Positions 16,543-26,565 of a stretch of 64,000 nucleotides of DNA are shown piece by piece; the first letter of the stretch is position 1; every line of letters begins with the position of its first letter. The DNA is taken from NCBI RefSeq assembly GCF_016900355.1, contig NZ_JACJKA010000011.1, positions 1 through 64,000 on the forward strand. The letters are read 5' to 3'. Under the pieces are notes generated by a model, which did no database searches, had not been told where the DNA came from, and saw only the letters and a program-made list of their open reading frames with translations. A program made the position numbers and the translations under genes. Source of the stretch: Bacteroides mediterraneensis (lineage in GTDB: Bacteria; Bacteroidota; Bacteroidia; Bacteroidales; Bacteroidaceae).

Positions 16543-16623
16543 GTTTTTAGACCAATTGGCTGGGGATGAAGTCCTTGCTTTTGCTTTCTTTTAATCTTTT
16601 GTGAGTCTATAAGTGTGTATTTG

Positions 16624-16654
16624 TTTGTCTTATAGATTTTTTCGTGTATCTTTG
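16624..16654 (+). promoter_or_regulatory. promoter of the MFS-GH130-GH92 operon
   Basis: TTTG (16624-16627), exactly 19 bp, then TATCTTTG (16647-16654) is an ideal Bacteroidetes promoter. The start of transcription would fall near 16660, so the upstream ATG at 16659 cannot be the real start codon. Confidence 0.85.
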
Positions 16655-16706
16655 ATACATGTTTTTGTACGAGGCTGTGAGAAACAGCTGTTATACAAGT
16701 TTACCT

Positions 16707-18053
16707 ATGAATCCTACAAGAAAAAAATCACCAATTACCTGGGTGCCTACCGCATATTTTGCCATGGGCCTGCCTTTTGTCGTGCTGAATATGGTCACTG
16801 TGCTGATGTTCAAGGGACTGGAAGTCGATGATAAGCTGATTACCTTCTGGACCTCATTAATTCTTCTTCCCTGGACGTTGAAACCTTTATGGAGTCCTTT
16901 CCTGGAATTGTTCCGGACCAAGAAATTCTTTGTCATTGCGACGCAGCTGATTACGGGAGCCACTTTCGGATTGGTAGCCTTTTCATTGAACCTTCCGCAT
17001 TTCTTCAGTATTTCCATTGCCTTGCTGGCTATTGTTGCCTTTAGCGGGGCTACCCACGATATTGCCTGCGACGGCGTGTACATGAGTGAACTGTCTAATG
17101 AAGAACAGGCCAAGTTTATCGGATGGCAGGGAGCATTCTATAACATTGCCAAGATTCTGGCGACGGGAGGATTGGTGTATCTGGCGGGTTATTTGATTGA
17201 AATGAATGCCGAGGCCGGCATGCTGAGTGCTACCAAGCGGGCCTGGATGATTATTTTGTTGATACTCTCAGTCACGATGCTGCTTTTGGGGCTTTATCAT
17301 TACTTTGCCTTACCCTCCACACAGGCAAAGCGAAAAAAGGAAGAAGCTATGACCAGCCGGGAGGTATGGAGAGAGTTGGGAGAGGTGTTGCTTGATTTCT
17401 TCCGCAAGACCCATATTGTATATTATATCTGCTTTATCATTTTGTATCGTTTTGCCGAAGGGTTTGTGATGAAGATTGTACCTTTGTTTCTGAAAGCCGG
17501 CCGGGAGGTAGGAGGACTGGGACTGAATGAAAAGGAAATTGGATTGTATTATGGGACGTATGGAGCGGCGGCCTTTGTATTGGGCTCATTGCTGGCCGGA
17601 TACTATATCGCCAGGCGTGGACTGAAGAATACGTTGTTCACGTTGTGTTGCATCTTTAACTTTCCGTTTGTGGTGTATGCCTTGTTTGCCTATCTGCAAC
17701 CGGAAAGCGGCTGGATTATTTGTAGCGGCATCGTCTTTGAATATTTCGGATACGGTTTCGGCTTTGTCGGCCTTTCCTTGTTTATGATGCAGCAAGTGGC
17801 TCCCGGCAAGCACCAGATGGCACATTATGCCTTTGCTTCGGGTATCATGAACTTAGGGGTGATGATTCCCGGCATGCTGAGCGGTTGGGTATGTGAAAGT
17901 CTGGGAGAATGGTTCAACAAACCGGGAGGCTATGAGCCTTTCTTTATCTTTGTGTTGATAGCCACGATTCCGGCTTTTCTGATTACGTATTTCATCCCGT
18001 TCAAATATGATAACGACGGAAAGCTGATAAAAGGTGAACGAGAATATATCTAA
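16707..18053 (+). CDS. MFS sugar transporter (AmpG-like) of an N-glycan module
   Basis: 448 residues from the ATG at 16707, with about 12 membrane helices. The N-terminus reads [26 protein letters not shown]. The region [18 protein letters not shown] (about residues 110-127) matches AmpG-type carriers that import muropeptide- or disaccharide-size solutes. The ATG at 16659 is rejected because it coincides with the predicted transcription start. Gene order carrier, GH130, GH92 corresponds to the B. theta BT1034-BT1033-BT1032 cluster (recalled), in which beta-mannosyl-GlcNAc is handled. The likely cargo is Man-beta-1,4-GlcNAc. It ends 22 bp before the GH130 start. Confidence 0.82.
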   Translation: MNPTRKKSPITWVPTAYFAMGLPFVVLNMVTVLMFKGLEVDDKLITFWTSLILLPWTLKPLWSPFLELFRTKKFFVIATQLITGATFGLVAFSLNLPHFFSISIALLAIVAFSGATHDIACDGVYMSELSNEEQAKFIGWQGAFYNIAKILATGGLVYLAGYLIEMNAEAGMLSATKRAWMIILLILSVTMLLLGLYHYFALPSTQAKRKKEEAMTSREVWRELGEVLLDFFRKTHIVYYICFIILYRFAEGFVMKIVPLFLKAGREVGGLGLNEKEIGLYYGTYGAAAFVLGSLLAGYYIARRGLKNTLFTLCCIFNFPFVVYALFAYLQPESGWIICSGIVFEYFGYGFGFVGLSLFMMQQVAPGKHQMAHYAFASGIMNLGVMIPGMLSGWVCESLGEWFNKPGGYEPFFIFVLIATIPAFLITYFIPFKYDNDGKLIKGEREYI

Positions 18054-18075
18054 TCTAAATAAAAACAGACTGAAT

Positions 18076-19047
18076 ATGAATGACAAATTTGTAATGCCGT
18101 GGGAAGAACGCCCGGCAGATTGTAAGGAGGTGATGTGGCGGTATTCCAAGAATCCCGTCATCGGGCGGTATCAGATACCTACGTCGAACAGTATCTTCAA
18201 TAGTGCGGTGGTACCCTTCAAGGATGGGTTTGCCGGCGTGTTCCGTTGTGACAACCGGGCCGTGCAGATGAATATCTTTGCAGGCCTCAGTAAGGACGGC
18301 ATTCACTGGGAAATCAATCACGAACCGATCAAGTTCCAACCCGGAAACACCGATATGATTGAGTCGGAATACAAATATGATCCTCGTGTCACGTGGATTG
18401 AAGACCGTTACTGGATTACGTGGTGCAACGGTTATCACGGCCCTACCATCGGCATTGGCTATACCTTCGATTTCAAGGAATTTTATCAGTGTGAGAATGC
18501 CTTCCTGCCTTTCAACCGCAACGGAGTGCTTTTCCCGCAAAAAATCAACGGCAAATATGCCATGTTGAGCCGCCCGAGCGACAACGGGCATACTCCTTTC
18601 GGGGATATCTATATCAGCTTCAGTCCCGACATGAAATACTGGGGCGAGCACCGCTGTGTGATGAAAGTGACTCCTTTCCCGGAAAGTGCCTGGCAGTGTA
18701 CGAAAATTGGAGCCGGTTCCGTACCGTTCCTGACAGAAGAAGGTTGGCTGATGTTCTATCATGGCGTCATCACCACCTGCAACGGTTTCCGCTACTCCAT
18801 GGGAGCCGCGATTCTGGATAAGGACCACCCGGAGAAGGTGCTCTATCGTACCCGCGATTATCTGTTGGCTCCTGCAGCACCTTATGAACTGCAGGGCGAT
18901 GTACCCAACGTAGTGTTCCCGTGTGCCGCCCTTCAGGATGGGGAAAGAGTGGCAGTGTATTACGGGGCAGCCGATACCGTGGTCGGAATGGCTTTCGGTT
19001 ACATTTCCGAAATCATTGATTTCGTGAAACGTACTTCCATTGTATAA
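18076..19047 (+). CDS. GH130 beta-1,4-mannosyl-N-acetylglucosamine phosphorylase (probable)
   Basis: 323 residues of glycoside hydrolase family 130, a five-bladed propeller phosphorylase. Visible family motifs are the catalytic Asp in [14 protein letters not shown] (Asp at about residue 99), [63 protein letters not shown], and MFYHGV. The pattern fits subfamily 2, which cleaves Man-beta-1,4-GlcNAc with phosphate to mannose-1-phosphate plus GlcNAc. There is no signal peptide, so it is cytoplasmic, behind the carrier. The start is ATG 18076; a GTG at 18034 would overlap the carrier gene. Exact substrate is inferred from the neighbours. Confidence 0.85.
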   Translation: MNDKFVMPWEERPADCKEVMWRYSKNPVIGRYQIPTSNSIFNSAVVPFKDGFAGVFRCDNRAVQMNIFAGLSKDGIHWEINHEPIKFQPGNTDMIESEYKYDPRVTWIEDRYWITWCNGYHGPTIGIGYTFDFKEFYQCENAFLPFNRNGVLFPQKINGKYAMLSRPSDNGHTPFGDIYISFSPDMKYWGEHRCVMKVTPFPESAWQCTKIGAGSVPFLTEEGWLMFYHGVITTCNGFRYSMGAAILDKDHPEKVLYRTRDYLLAPAAPYELQGDVPNVVFPCAALQDGERVAVYYGAADTVVGMAFGYISEIIDFVKRTSIV

Positions 19048-19063
19048 GAATGAAAACTTTATA

Positions 19064-19104
19064 GGACCGTTCCCATGGTTGAGGCTATGGGAGGGGCCTT
19101 TTTT
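19064..19104 (+). terminator. intercistronic hairpin between the GH130 and GH92 genes
   Basis: GGACCGTTCCCAT and TATGGGAGGGGCC pair imperfectly around a short loop and are followed by TTTTTT. It may partly terminate transcription before the GH92 gene. Confidence 0.5.
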
Positions 19105-19115
19105 ACTTTAAGCCT

Positions 19116-21344
19116 ATGAAAAAACTAATTGCATGTCTGAATTTTTTGTTCGTTGGGATGTGTCTGCATGCCCAGGAACCAGTAGATTATGTCGACCCGT
19201 TCATCGGGACCACCAATTTCGGTACGTGTAATCCGGGAGCCGTATGCCCGAACGGCCTGATGTCGGTCGTTCCGTTCAATGTGATGGGGTCGGCAGACAA
19301 CAAGTATGACAAGGATGCCCGCTGGTGGTCTACGCCCTACGACTATACGAACAGCTATTTTACGGGACTGTCTCATGTCAACTTGAGTGGAGTGGGGTGT
19401 CCCGAATTGGGGTCTCTGCTGTTGATGCCTACCACCGGGGAACTGGATGTGGATTATCATCACTATGGCAGCAAGTATGAGAAGGAAACCGCTTCACCGG
19501 GATATTACAGCCTGCAACTGACGAAATATAACGTGAAAGTAGAGGCTACCTCTACCCTTCGGACCGGATTGACCCGTTTCACCTTCCCGAAAGGAAAGAG
19601 CCACATCCTGATGAACTTAGGAGAGGGACTGACCAATGAATCGGGAGCCTATTTGCGCCGGGTGAACGACCGGGAGATAGAAGGTATGAAATTGTTGGGT
19701 ACCTTCTGTTATAATCCGCAGGCGGTATTCCCTATTTATTTCGTAATGCGAATCAACAAGGCTCCGCAACAAACAGGGTATTGGAAATTCCAGCGTAAGA
19801 TGAACGGTATAGAGGCCGAATGGGACAAAGACAACGGGAAATACAAGTTGTACACACAATACGACCGTGATCTGGCCGGTGACGACATCGGTGCCTGGTT
19901 CACCTTCGACACGGAAGATAACGAACAGATAGAAGTGGCCGTGGGCGTTTCTTTTGTCAGCATGGAGAATGCCCGCCAGAACTTGGAGGTCGAGCAGCAT
20001 GGAGCCGGTTTCGATGAAATTCATGCCAGTGCCCGCAAACAATGGAACGATGACCTGAGCCGCATCACCGTGGAAGGGGGTACGAAGGCACAGAAAACCG
20101 TGTTCTACACCGCCTTGTATCACACCTTGATTCATCCGAACATCTTACAGGATGTGAACGGAGAATATCCGGCAATGGAAACAGGTGAAACCAAGGTCAC
20201 GAAAAACAACCGTTATACGGTGTATTCCTTGTGGGATACCTACCGCAACCTGCACCAGTTGATGACATTGGTGTATCCGGAACGTCAGATTGACATGGTG
20301 CGTACCATGATCGATATGTACAAGGAACATGGCTGGCTGCCCAAGTGGGAACTCTACGGACGGGAAACCCTTACCATGGAAGGCGATCCCAGTCTGCCGG
20401 TCATTGTGGACACGTGGATGAAAGGCTTGCGTGATTTTGACATGGAAACTGCTTACGAAGCCATGCGGAAGTCAGCCACCCTGCCCGGAAAGGATAATCT
20501 GATGCGTCCGGACAACGATGATTATATGAACAAGGGGTATGTGCCTTTAAGGGAGCAGTTTGACAACTCTGTATCGCATGCGCTGGAATATTACATTGCC
20601 GACTATGCCTTGTACACACTGGCCAAGAGCTTGGGAAAGAAAGCCGATGCCGACTTGTTCTACAACCGCTCCATGGGTTATAAGCATTATTATTGCAAGG
20701 AGTTCGGTACTTTCCGTCCTATCTTGCCGGATGGCACGTTCTATTCTCCGTTCGACCCGTTGCAAGGACAGAATTTTGAACCGAGCCCGGGCTTCCATGA
20801 AGGAAATTCCTGGAACTACACCTTCTATGTGCCGCACGATGTAAAAGGACTGGCCCGATTGATGGGCGGACAGAAAAAGTTTGTCGACAAGTTACAGATG
20901 GTGTTTGATAAAGGCTATTACGATCCGGCCAATGAACCGGACATTGCCTATCCTTACCTGTTCAGCTACTTCAAGGGCGAAGAATGGCGTACCCAGAAAA
21001 CGGTGCGCGAACTGCTGGCCAAGTATTTCACTCCCAAGCCCGACGGCATTCCGGGGAATGACGATGCCGGCACGATGTCAGCTTGGGCCGTATTCAGTAT
21101 GATGGGCCTTTATCCCGACTGTCCGGGCGTACCGGAATACACGCTGACCGATCCGACTTTCAATCGGGTTACCATCCGTTTGAATCCGGAGTTTTACGGA
21201 AAAGACCAGCTGGTTATTGAAAAGAAAGGCAACGGTTCAGCAGAAGGATATATCCAGAAGATTGAACTCGGTGGAAAGAAAACAGGCTATCGTATTCACC
21301 ACAACGACCTGGTGAAAGCCGGTACCCTGACTTTCTATAAATAA
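19116..21344 (+). CDS. GH92 exo-alpha-mannosidase
   Basis: 742 residues of the calcium-dependent GH92 family. A signal peptide (about residues 1-20, ending HAQE) indicates export to the periplasm. The mature N-terminus VDYVDPFIGT is the family hallmark. Conserved blocks are SLWDTYRNLHQLMTLVYPE (about 372-390), the region GNSWNYTFYVPHD (about 566-578) and GNDDAGTMSAWAVFSMMGLYPDCPG (about 649-673) with the catalytic acidic pair. It trims alpha-mannose residues from high-mannose N-glycans, producing the Man-GlcNAc core that the carrier and GH130 phosphorylase handle. Linkage specificity cannot be read. Confidence 0.9.
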   Translation: MKKLIACLNFLFVGMCLHAQEPVDYVDPFIGTTNFGTCNPGAVCPNGLMSVVPFNVMGSADNKYDKDARWWSTPYDYTNSYFTGLSHVNLSGVGCPELGSLLLMPTTGELDVDYHHYGSKYEKETASPGYYSLQLTKYNVKVEATSTLRTGLTRFTFPKGKSHILMNLGEGLTNESGAYLRRVNDREIEGMKLLGTFCYNPQAVFPIYFVMRINKAPQQTGYWKFQRKMNGIEAEWDKDNGKYKLYTQYDRDLAGDDIGAWFTFDTEDNEQIEVAVGVSFVSMENARQNLEVEQHGAGFDEIHASARKQWNDDLSRITVEGGTKAQKTVFYTALYHTLIHPNILQDVNGEYPAMETGETKVTKNNRYTVYSLWDTYRNLHQLMTLVYPERQIDMVRTMIDMYKEHGWLPKWELYGRETLTMEGDPSLPVIVDTWMKGLRDFDMETAYEAMRKSATLPGKDNLMRPDNDDYMNKGYVPLREQFDNSVSHALEYYIADYALYTLAKSLGKKADADLFYNRSMGYKHYYCKEFGTFRPILPDGTFYSPFDPLQGQNFEPSPGFHEGNSWNYTFYVPHDVKGLARLMGGQKKFVDKLQMVFDKGYYDPANEPDIAYPYLFSYFKGEEWRTQKTVRELLAKYFTPKPDGIPGNDDAGTMSAWAVFSMMGLYPDCPGVPEYTLTDPTFNRVTIRLNPEFYGKDQLVIEKKGNGSAEGYIQKIELGGKKTGYRIHHNDLVKAGTLTFYK

Positions 21345-21349
21345 TGGAA

Positions 21350-22162
21350 TCAATTTTCCTCGGTTTGTTTCCTCTTGATGGTATGACGCACCACGCCGAT
21401 GCTGATTTCGTATAAGAGGACGATGGGGAAAGTGACAATCAGCATTGTAAACACGTCTGAGGTAGGAGTGATGATGGCCGCAATAATCATCGCGAGGACC
21501 CAGGCGTGTTTTCTGTATTTGGCCATGAAGTCGGCCGACAGAATACCGAGTTTGGCCAGCAGCCAGGTCAATACGGGTATTTCAAACGTGATGCCCATCA
21601 TCAGGCTCAGCATGTTCAGCGTATCGATATAAGAGCTGAGCACGATGGTGTTCTCCACTTCCGGACTCACCTGATAGGTGGACAGGAAACGGAAGGTGAA
21701 AGGAAAAATCAGAAAATAGCTGAACAATACCCCTGCGAGAAACAACAGGTAACTCCAGAAAATCAGTCGCCGGGAATATTTCTTCTCGTTCTGGTAGAGG
21801 GCAGGGGATACGAAATGAAAAAGCTGGTAAAGGATGTAAGGAGAGGCCAGCAGGATGCCTGCATAAAACGAAACGCTCATGTGGGTGAGAAACTGCCCGG
21901 AGAGCTGGGTATTGATGAGTTTGACCGGAAGTGTCTGTGTTTCCAGACCGGGAATATGAAATACTTGCCCTACCCAGGCAAAGAAACGGTAGGTGCAGAA
22001 ATCCCCCTCCTTGGGTGCCAGAATCACGCCAAATAGTTCGTCCTTGAAGCAGAAGGCCAGCAACATAAGTACCACTACCGCGCAGGCGATGTGGATAATC
22101 GTTTGACGGAGTGCGTCCAAGTGGTCCCAAAAGGTCAGTTCCGTTGGTTCGTTCGGCTTCAC
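21350..22162 (-). CDS. tatC: Sec-independent (twin-arginine) translocase subunit TatC
   Basis: 270 residues and six membrane helices. The N-terminus ELTFWDHLDALRQTIIHI (about residues 7-24) is the signal-peptide-recognising TatC signature. FEIPVLTWLLAKLGI (about 198-212) and AIITPTSDVFTMLIVTFPIVLLYEISI (about 228-254) are the conserved helices 5 and 6. It receives folded twin-arginine precursors at the inner membrane. It follows tatA with a 5-bp gap. No tatB is present, as is usual in Bacteroidetes. Its stop lies 5 bp from the end of the convergent GH92 gene. Confidence 0.95.
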   Translation of the reverse strand: MKPNEPTELTFWDHLDALRQTIIHIACAVVVLMLLAFCFKDELFGVILAPKEGDFCTYRFFAWVGQVFHIPGLETQTLPVKLINTQLSGQFLTHMSVSFYAGILLASPYILYQLFHFVSPALYQNEKKYSRRLIFWSYLLFLAGVLFSYFLIFPFTFRFLSTYQVSPEVENTIVLSSYIDTLNMLSLMMGITFEIPVLTWLLAKLGILSADFMAKYRKHAWVLAMIIAAIITPTSDVFTMLIVTFPIVLLYEISIGVVRHTIKRKQTEEN

Positions 22163-22167
22163 GGCAA

Positions 22168-22392
22168 TTATTTTTCTTTGTGGTCAGTAGAAGAAACTTC
22201 TTCTTTCTTTTGGTCTGTATCTTTTAAGTTCTCTTCTACCCCGTTCATGCCATCCTTGAAACTCTTTACTCCTTTTCCGATACCTTTCATCAGTTCGGGA
22301 ATTTTCTTTCCACCGAATAATATCAGGAGAATCAGGATAATAAACAGTAATTCCTGGGTACCGATACCCATCAACAATAAGGTCGTATTCAT
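22168..22392 (-). CDS. tatA: twin-arginine translocase subunit TatA
   Basis: 74 residues: a short N-terminus, one membrane helix (ELLFIILILLILFGGKKIPEL, about residues 14-34) with the FG hinge, an amphipathic helix (MKGIGKGVKSFKDGMNG) and an acidic/basic tail. It forms the protein-conducting oligomer with TatC. Two candidate minus-strand -7 boxes lie upstream: TATTTTTG (22443-22436) and TACATTTG (22471-22464). Confidence 0.92.
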   Translation of the reverse strand: MNTTLLLMGIGTQELLFIILILLILFGGKKIPELMKGIGKGVKSFKDGMNGVEENLKDTDQKKEEVSSTDHKEK

Positions 22393-22842
22393 GTAGTTCT
22401 GTAAAATAATGGTTTGTCTGTTATTGATTTCTACGCAAAAATATGGATTGTTTTTTATCTGCGCAAATGTAAGTCTTTGGCATTTCCGTTTTTAAAGGAA
22501 AAAAGCAGTGCGCTTGAAAGAATTCTTTCGGTTGTCCTGAGGATAATTTCTTTTTGTCCCCTTATTTTCTCTGTACCACACTGCGGGATTTGTATTTCAC
22601 AGTGTGAAATATGTATCCCACACTGTGGTTTTTGTATCCCACAGTGTGAAACAGAGAATTTGTCTTGAGGTTTGTAAGAAACTACAGGAGGATTTTGTTT
22701 TATATGGGCCTAAACGATTGGTTTGTCATTTTGATGCGTTTTAAACAGATTTAAGAATAAAAGTTTATGATTGTTAGGCTATGCGCATAAGAATGTATAC
22801 CTTTAGGCCGTTTTTATTACTAAGGAACCTATCGAAAAGAGT
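22393..22842. other. 450-bp intergenic region between tatA (-) and the DUF3857 gene (+)
   Basis: It holds two candidate -7 boxes for tatA (minus strand), the four-unit 21-bp repeat element (22575-22660, described separately) and a near-match -7 box TACCTTTA (22798-22805) for the rightward gene. The open frame across it encodes heptapeptide echoes of the DNA repeat and is not a gene. Confidence 0.6.
22571..22660. repeat. tandem 21-bp palindromic repeat element, copy 1
   Basis: Four consecutive 21-bp units occupy about 22575-22657. Each has a CACA(G/C)TG(T/C)G dyad core and ends in TTTGTA or TATGTA; the last ends in CAGAGA. The outer flanks CTCTGT (22570-22575) and ACAGAG (22651-22656) are inverted. 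Positions 22582-22660 are identical over 79 bp to 62077-62155. Confidence 0.85.
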
Positions 22843-24812
22843 ATGAGAAAGACAAAACTATTTTTTGTGGGTGCAGTTGTCCTGATGTTGGGAGGGACGA
22901 CGGTACATGCCCAGTCGTGGAGAAACGGCAGGGCCTATACGCTGGACAAGCAATATGCCAGCTATCCTTGTGTAAACTTATTGGACAGTACAAGTGTGAC
23001 GGTGGAACCCACCGGACAAGGTTCGTTTGCTGTCTGCCGGGCCGTACGGGTACAAAACACCGCTGGAGCCCTGCAGCAACGGGTCTTGAAATATGACTAC
23101 GACCCGCTGACGGCAGCGGCTACTTTCAAGCGGGTGACCATCTACCATGCCGACGGCACACAGACCTCGGTCGATGTAAGCAAGACCTGCGATTACGCTG
23201 CTCCGGCCAGAGCCATCTACTGGGGAGCCCGTCAGATTATGCTGGAAGTGGGTGCCCTGAAACCGGGCGACATCATTGACTATGAGATTGACAAGAAAGG
23301 ATTCACCTATGCCTTGCTGGCCGACCAGCCGCAAGAGGGAGACGATTCCCGTTTCATTCCCCCGATGCGTGGACAGTTCTACGACATCGTACCTTTCTGG
23401 GCCACTGAGCCGACCTTGCGGAAAGTGTACCGCGTCAGCCTTCCGTCCGAGAAAGAAATTCAGTTCCAGTTCTATCAAGGCGATTGTGCTTCCTCCATGC
23501 GTTACGAAGACGGACGGAAAGTCTATACTTTCGCTAAGGATGAAATCATGCCGTTCGGCCGCGAACCGAACATGGTGGATTTCTATGACGCTGCACCGAA
23601 GCTGATGATGTCTACCACCGCCGACTGGAAAGAAAAATCGCGCTGGTTCTATGGCGTCAACGAAGACTACGGCAGCTTTACTCCCATTCCGGAAGCCCAA
23701 AAGAAAGTGGATGAGCTGATTCGCGGTAAAAAGACCGAGATGGAGAAAATCGCCGTGCTGACCCACTGGGTAGCCGACAACATCCGTTATGCCGGAATTA
23801 CCATGGGAAAGGGCGAAGGTTTACCCTGCACAACCTGAAAATGGATTACACCGACCGCTGTGGCGTGTGTAAGGACATTGCCGGTACGCTGATTTCATTC
23901 CTGCGGATGGCGGGATTCGAAGCTTTCCCGGCCATGACCATGGCAGGCAGCCGTGTAGAGAGCATTCCTGCCGACCATTTCAACCACTGTGTGGCCGTAG
24001 TGAAACTCAGCAACGGCACCCTGATGCCCCTTGACCCGACTTGGGTACCTTTCTGCCGGGAATTGTGGAGCAGTGCCGAACAGCAGCAGAACTACCTGCC
24101 AGGCACGCCCGAGGGTACCGACCTGTGCCTGACTCCGGTTTCCGACCCGGAAAACCATTACGTACGCATCAAGGCTCAGAACACCCTCGACGAGAAGGGC
24201 ACACTGAAAGGTTCCTTCACCATCGAAGCCGAAGGTCAGAGCGACAGCAACATCCGACGCATCTTCACTACCGGATTCCAGAGCGAATGGGCGCACTCCA
24301 TGGAACGCCAGTTGCTGAACGTATCGCCGAAGGCCCAGCTCCTCAGCGTGGACTACGGACGCGAGCCGAAAGAGTATCAGAAAGCTCCCATCCGGATTAC
24401 TTTCCACTATGCGATTCCGGAATATGCGATGAAAGGTGACCAAGGAGAATTGGTCTTCAAGCCGTTCGTGCTGAACAACCTCTATACGCAGGTACTTTCT
24501 TATCTGCGGATAGATACCAGCCTGGAGAAACGGGACTACGGCTTCAAGGACGGCTGCTCTCGTCTGGTAGAAATGGAAGAAAACCTGAAACTCCCTGCCG
24601 GATACAAATGGCAAGGAAAGGAAAAACAGGACCAGATGGACGGTACGGGTGCCGGATTCACCGGAAGCCTGAAACAAAACGGCAACCAGTTGCAGTTGAA
24701 AACTTCTTTGCGGTTGAAGAAGCGTGTCTATGAAGCTGCCGACTGGGATAGCTTCCGCAAGGCAGTCAACACCGCCAAAGGATATGGAGAATATATGGTA
24801 GTCAAAAAGTAA
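22843..24812 (+). pseudogene. DUF3857-transglutaminase protein with a frameshift
   Basis: Two adjoining frames together make one DUF3857 / transglutaminase-like / DUF3858 protein of about 655 residues. Frame A (22843-23838) has a signal peptide (ending VHAQS), the DUF3857 beta domain and the start of the transglutaminase fold (THWVADNIRYAG). Frame B (continuing from about 23820) reads FTLHNLKMDYTDRCGVCKD and holds the catalytic triad: Cys in RCGVCKD, His in DHFNHCVAV, Asp in PLDPTWVPF. One base is missing near 23818-23820, so the annotated product stops after GEGLPCTT. The join is otherwise seamless, and no other damage is seen. It could be a recent mutation, an assembly error or, less likely, -1 ribosomal slippage at GGT-TTA. 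It is exported; the function of the family is unknown. Confidence 0.8.
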
Positions 24813-24833
24813 CCCCTTATGCGAGGGCTTAAC

Positions 24834-26486
24834 ATGAAACGAAAAGCAATGAAAACATTATCAATTTACATAGGAATCATAGGGATGCTTTTGCTGGCTG
24901 TCCTGCCGGCCAAAGCCGCATCGGAAGCGGAGTTCCGCAAACTTTCGAAGACCTATACCCTGCGGGCCGACGGCAGCCAGGAAGTACGGGTGCAAAAGGA
25001 ACTGACCCTGTTCACGCATGCCGCCATGAACAGCTTGTATGGAGAAACATTTATCGTATACGACCCGGACTTCCAGAAATTGGAAATCCACGAATCCTAC
25101 ACTCGTCAGAAAGACGGTACTGTCATCAAGACCCCGGCCAATGCTCTGGTAGAGGTACTTCCCTCTACAGCCGCCAATGCCCCGGCCTACAACCGCCTGA
25201 AAGAGATGGTCGTGGTACACACCGGACTGGAACTGGGGGCTACCATCGTGCTGGACTACTCCATCGTGAGCAAGGCAGGTTATCTGCCGGCCCTCGATGT
25301 CTGCTGCCCGGTCAAGGAGCTTTCCCCCATCAAGGAATATACCTTCCAATTGAACATGCCGGCCGATAAGACGATACACTACGAACTGCTGAACGCTTCC
25401 GCTCAGCCGGCAACGGCTCAGAAAGACGGCATGAAGTCCTTCACTTGGACCTTGAAAGATGTACAGCCCCGCCCGTACGCCTATCCTTCTGCAAGAGGCA
25501 GCATGGGACAAGTACAAATGGCAGCCAGTGGTATGATGCCCGTCTTCATCGCCTCTACTTGGGCAAACTACGATGAAGCTCTGAGAAGCTTAAAAGCCCA
25601 GTTCCAGGCTGGCGACCCTGCGGTGGTCAACGCCAAGCTGGCCGAACTGACTCAGGGCATCAAAGACAATCCGCAAGCTGTCCGCAATGCCATCGCCAGT
25701 TACATGACTGAAATGTACCGACTGGGACGTTGTGGCGTATCCTTGCAGGAAGCGGGCTACCGCTTACGTCCCGCTTCAGAAGTCATCCGTTCGGCTTACG
25801 GAACCCAGGCGGAACTGGTGAACTTGGACGTAGCCTTGCAGCAGGCTGCCGGACTGGAAGCTGAAGTGGCTGTATGTGCCTTGCATCCGTTGCAAGCCGC
25901 TGACCAAGGGTTGTCTACCATCGTATCGCTGGTTGCCCAGAGCAAGATGATGCCGGAGAAAGTGGCCCTGACCGGTACGGATGAGGCCGGTCTGCAATCC
26001 TTTATGACCGTAACCGACTTGGAGGGCAAGTCTTTGAAATTAGCAGACTATTTGGGAGCCAAGAAGTCGCAGCAAACTGACACTCTGAAAGTAGATGAGA
26101 CCAAGATGCAGCAGCCTGCCGAAGGTTGGGGAATCGTCACCCTGTCTGACCCGACACCGGTCCGTACCCTTTATACATATGCTGCCAATACGACCATTCC
26201 TGAGAACATCCTTCTGCCAAACACCGTAGACTGCACACTGGAAACAGTGGTCTGCTTGCCGGAAGGAATGAAAATGGCTCCACGTGCCGACAAGGAGCTC
26301 AGCAACGCCTGCGGAAAAGTCGCATTCAGTTATCAGCCTACGAAAGAGGGCGTGAAAGTGACCCGCACGCTCAAGATTGACCGTCAGTTGCAGACTCCGT
26401 CCAACTACAAGGAACTATATGCTTTGCTTGCTGAATGGAAAGATGCCAACAACCATACCTTGGTAGTCAAGAAAGTATCAGAATAA
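24834..26486 (+). CDS. DUF3857 domain-containing exported protein
   Basis: 550 residues from the ATG at 24834, which has GAGG seven bases upstream; ATGs at 24819 and 24849 are alternatives. A signal peptide ends near AKAAS. The DUF3857 region is recognisable (RVQKELTLFTHAAMNSLYGETFIVYDPDFQKLEIHESYTRQKDGTVIKTP, about residues 50-100). The transglutaminase part is degenerate: around residues 290-360 I see no Cys/His/Asp triad, so it is probably a non-enzymatic paralogue of the preceding gene. The spacing of 21 bp after the upstream stop codon indicates one operon. Confidence 0.75.
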   Translation: MKRKAMKTLSIYIGIIGMLLLAVLPAKAASEAEFRKLSKTYTLRADGSQEVRVQKELTLFTHAAMNSLYGETFIVYDPDFQKLEIHESYTRQKDGTVIKTPANALVEVLPSTAANAPAYNRLKEMVVVHTGLELGATIVLDYSIVSKAGYLPALDVCCPVKELSPIKEYTFQLNMPADKTIHYELLNASAQPATAQKDGMKSFTWTLKDVQPRPYAYPSARGSMGQVQMAASGMMPVFIASTWANYDEALRSLKAQFQAGDPAVVNAKLAELTQGIKDNPQAVRNAIASYMTEMYRLGRCGVSLQEAGYRLRPASEVIRSAYGTQAELVNLDVALQQAAGLEAEVAVCALHPLQAADQGLSTIVSLVAQSKMMPEKVALTGTDEAGLQSFMTVTDLEGKSLKLADYLGAKKSQQTDTLKVDETKMQQPAEGWGIVTLSDPTPVRTLYTYAANTTIPENILLPNTVDCTLETVVCLPEGMKMAPRADKELSNACGKVAFSYQPTKEGVKVTRTLKIDRQLQTPSNYKELYALLAEWKDANNHTLVVKKVSE

Positions 26487-26530
26487 TCAGCATTTACTGA
26501 AATACATATTCTATCTGTATTTATAGTCAA

Positions 26531-26565
26531 AGAGGCTGTCACTTCAATTTGAAGTAACAGCCTCT
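26531..26565 (+). terminator. terminator after the DUF3857 operon
   Basis: A 15-bp stem (26531-26545 with 26551-26565, one mismatch) has a 5-nt loop and is followed by T-rich sequence. Confidence 0.85.

Noticed and set aside
16659-16706. Upstream ATG for the AmpG-like carrier
   Set aside because: It lies at the predicted transcription start, and the added 16 residues do not look like part of the family.
22582-22660. Rex- or CRP-type operator inside the 21-bp repeat
   Set aside because: The TGTGA/CACA half-sites have the wrong spacing for both known consensus sites.
22582-22660. CRISPR array
   Set aside because: Units are contiguous 21-bp tandem repeats with no variable spacers, and there are no cas genes in the window.
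22414-22668. 84-codon + strand frame in the tatA upstream region
   Set aside because: Its C-terminal half (ICISQCEICIPHC pattern) is just the 21-bp DNA repeat translated, with no start signal and no family match.
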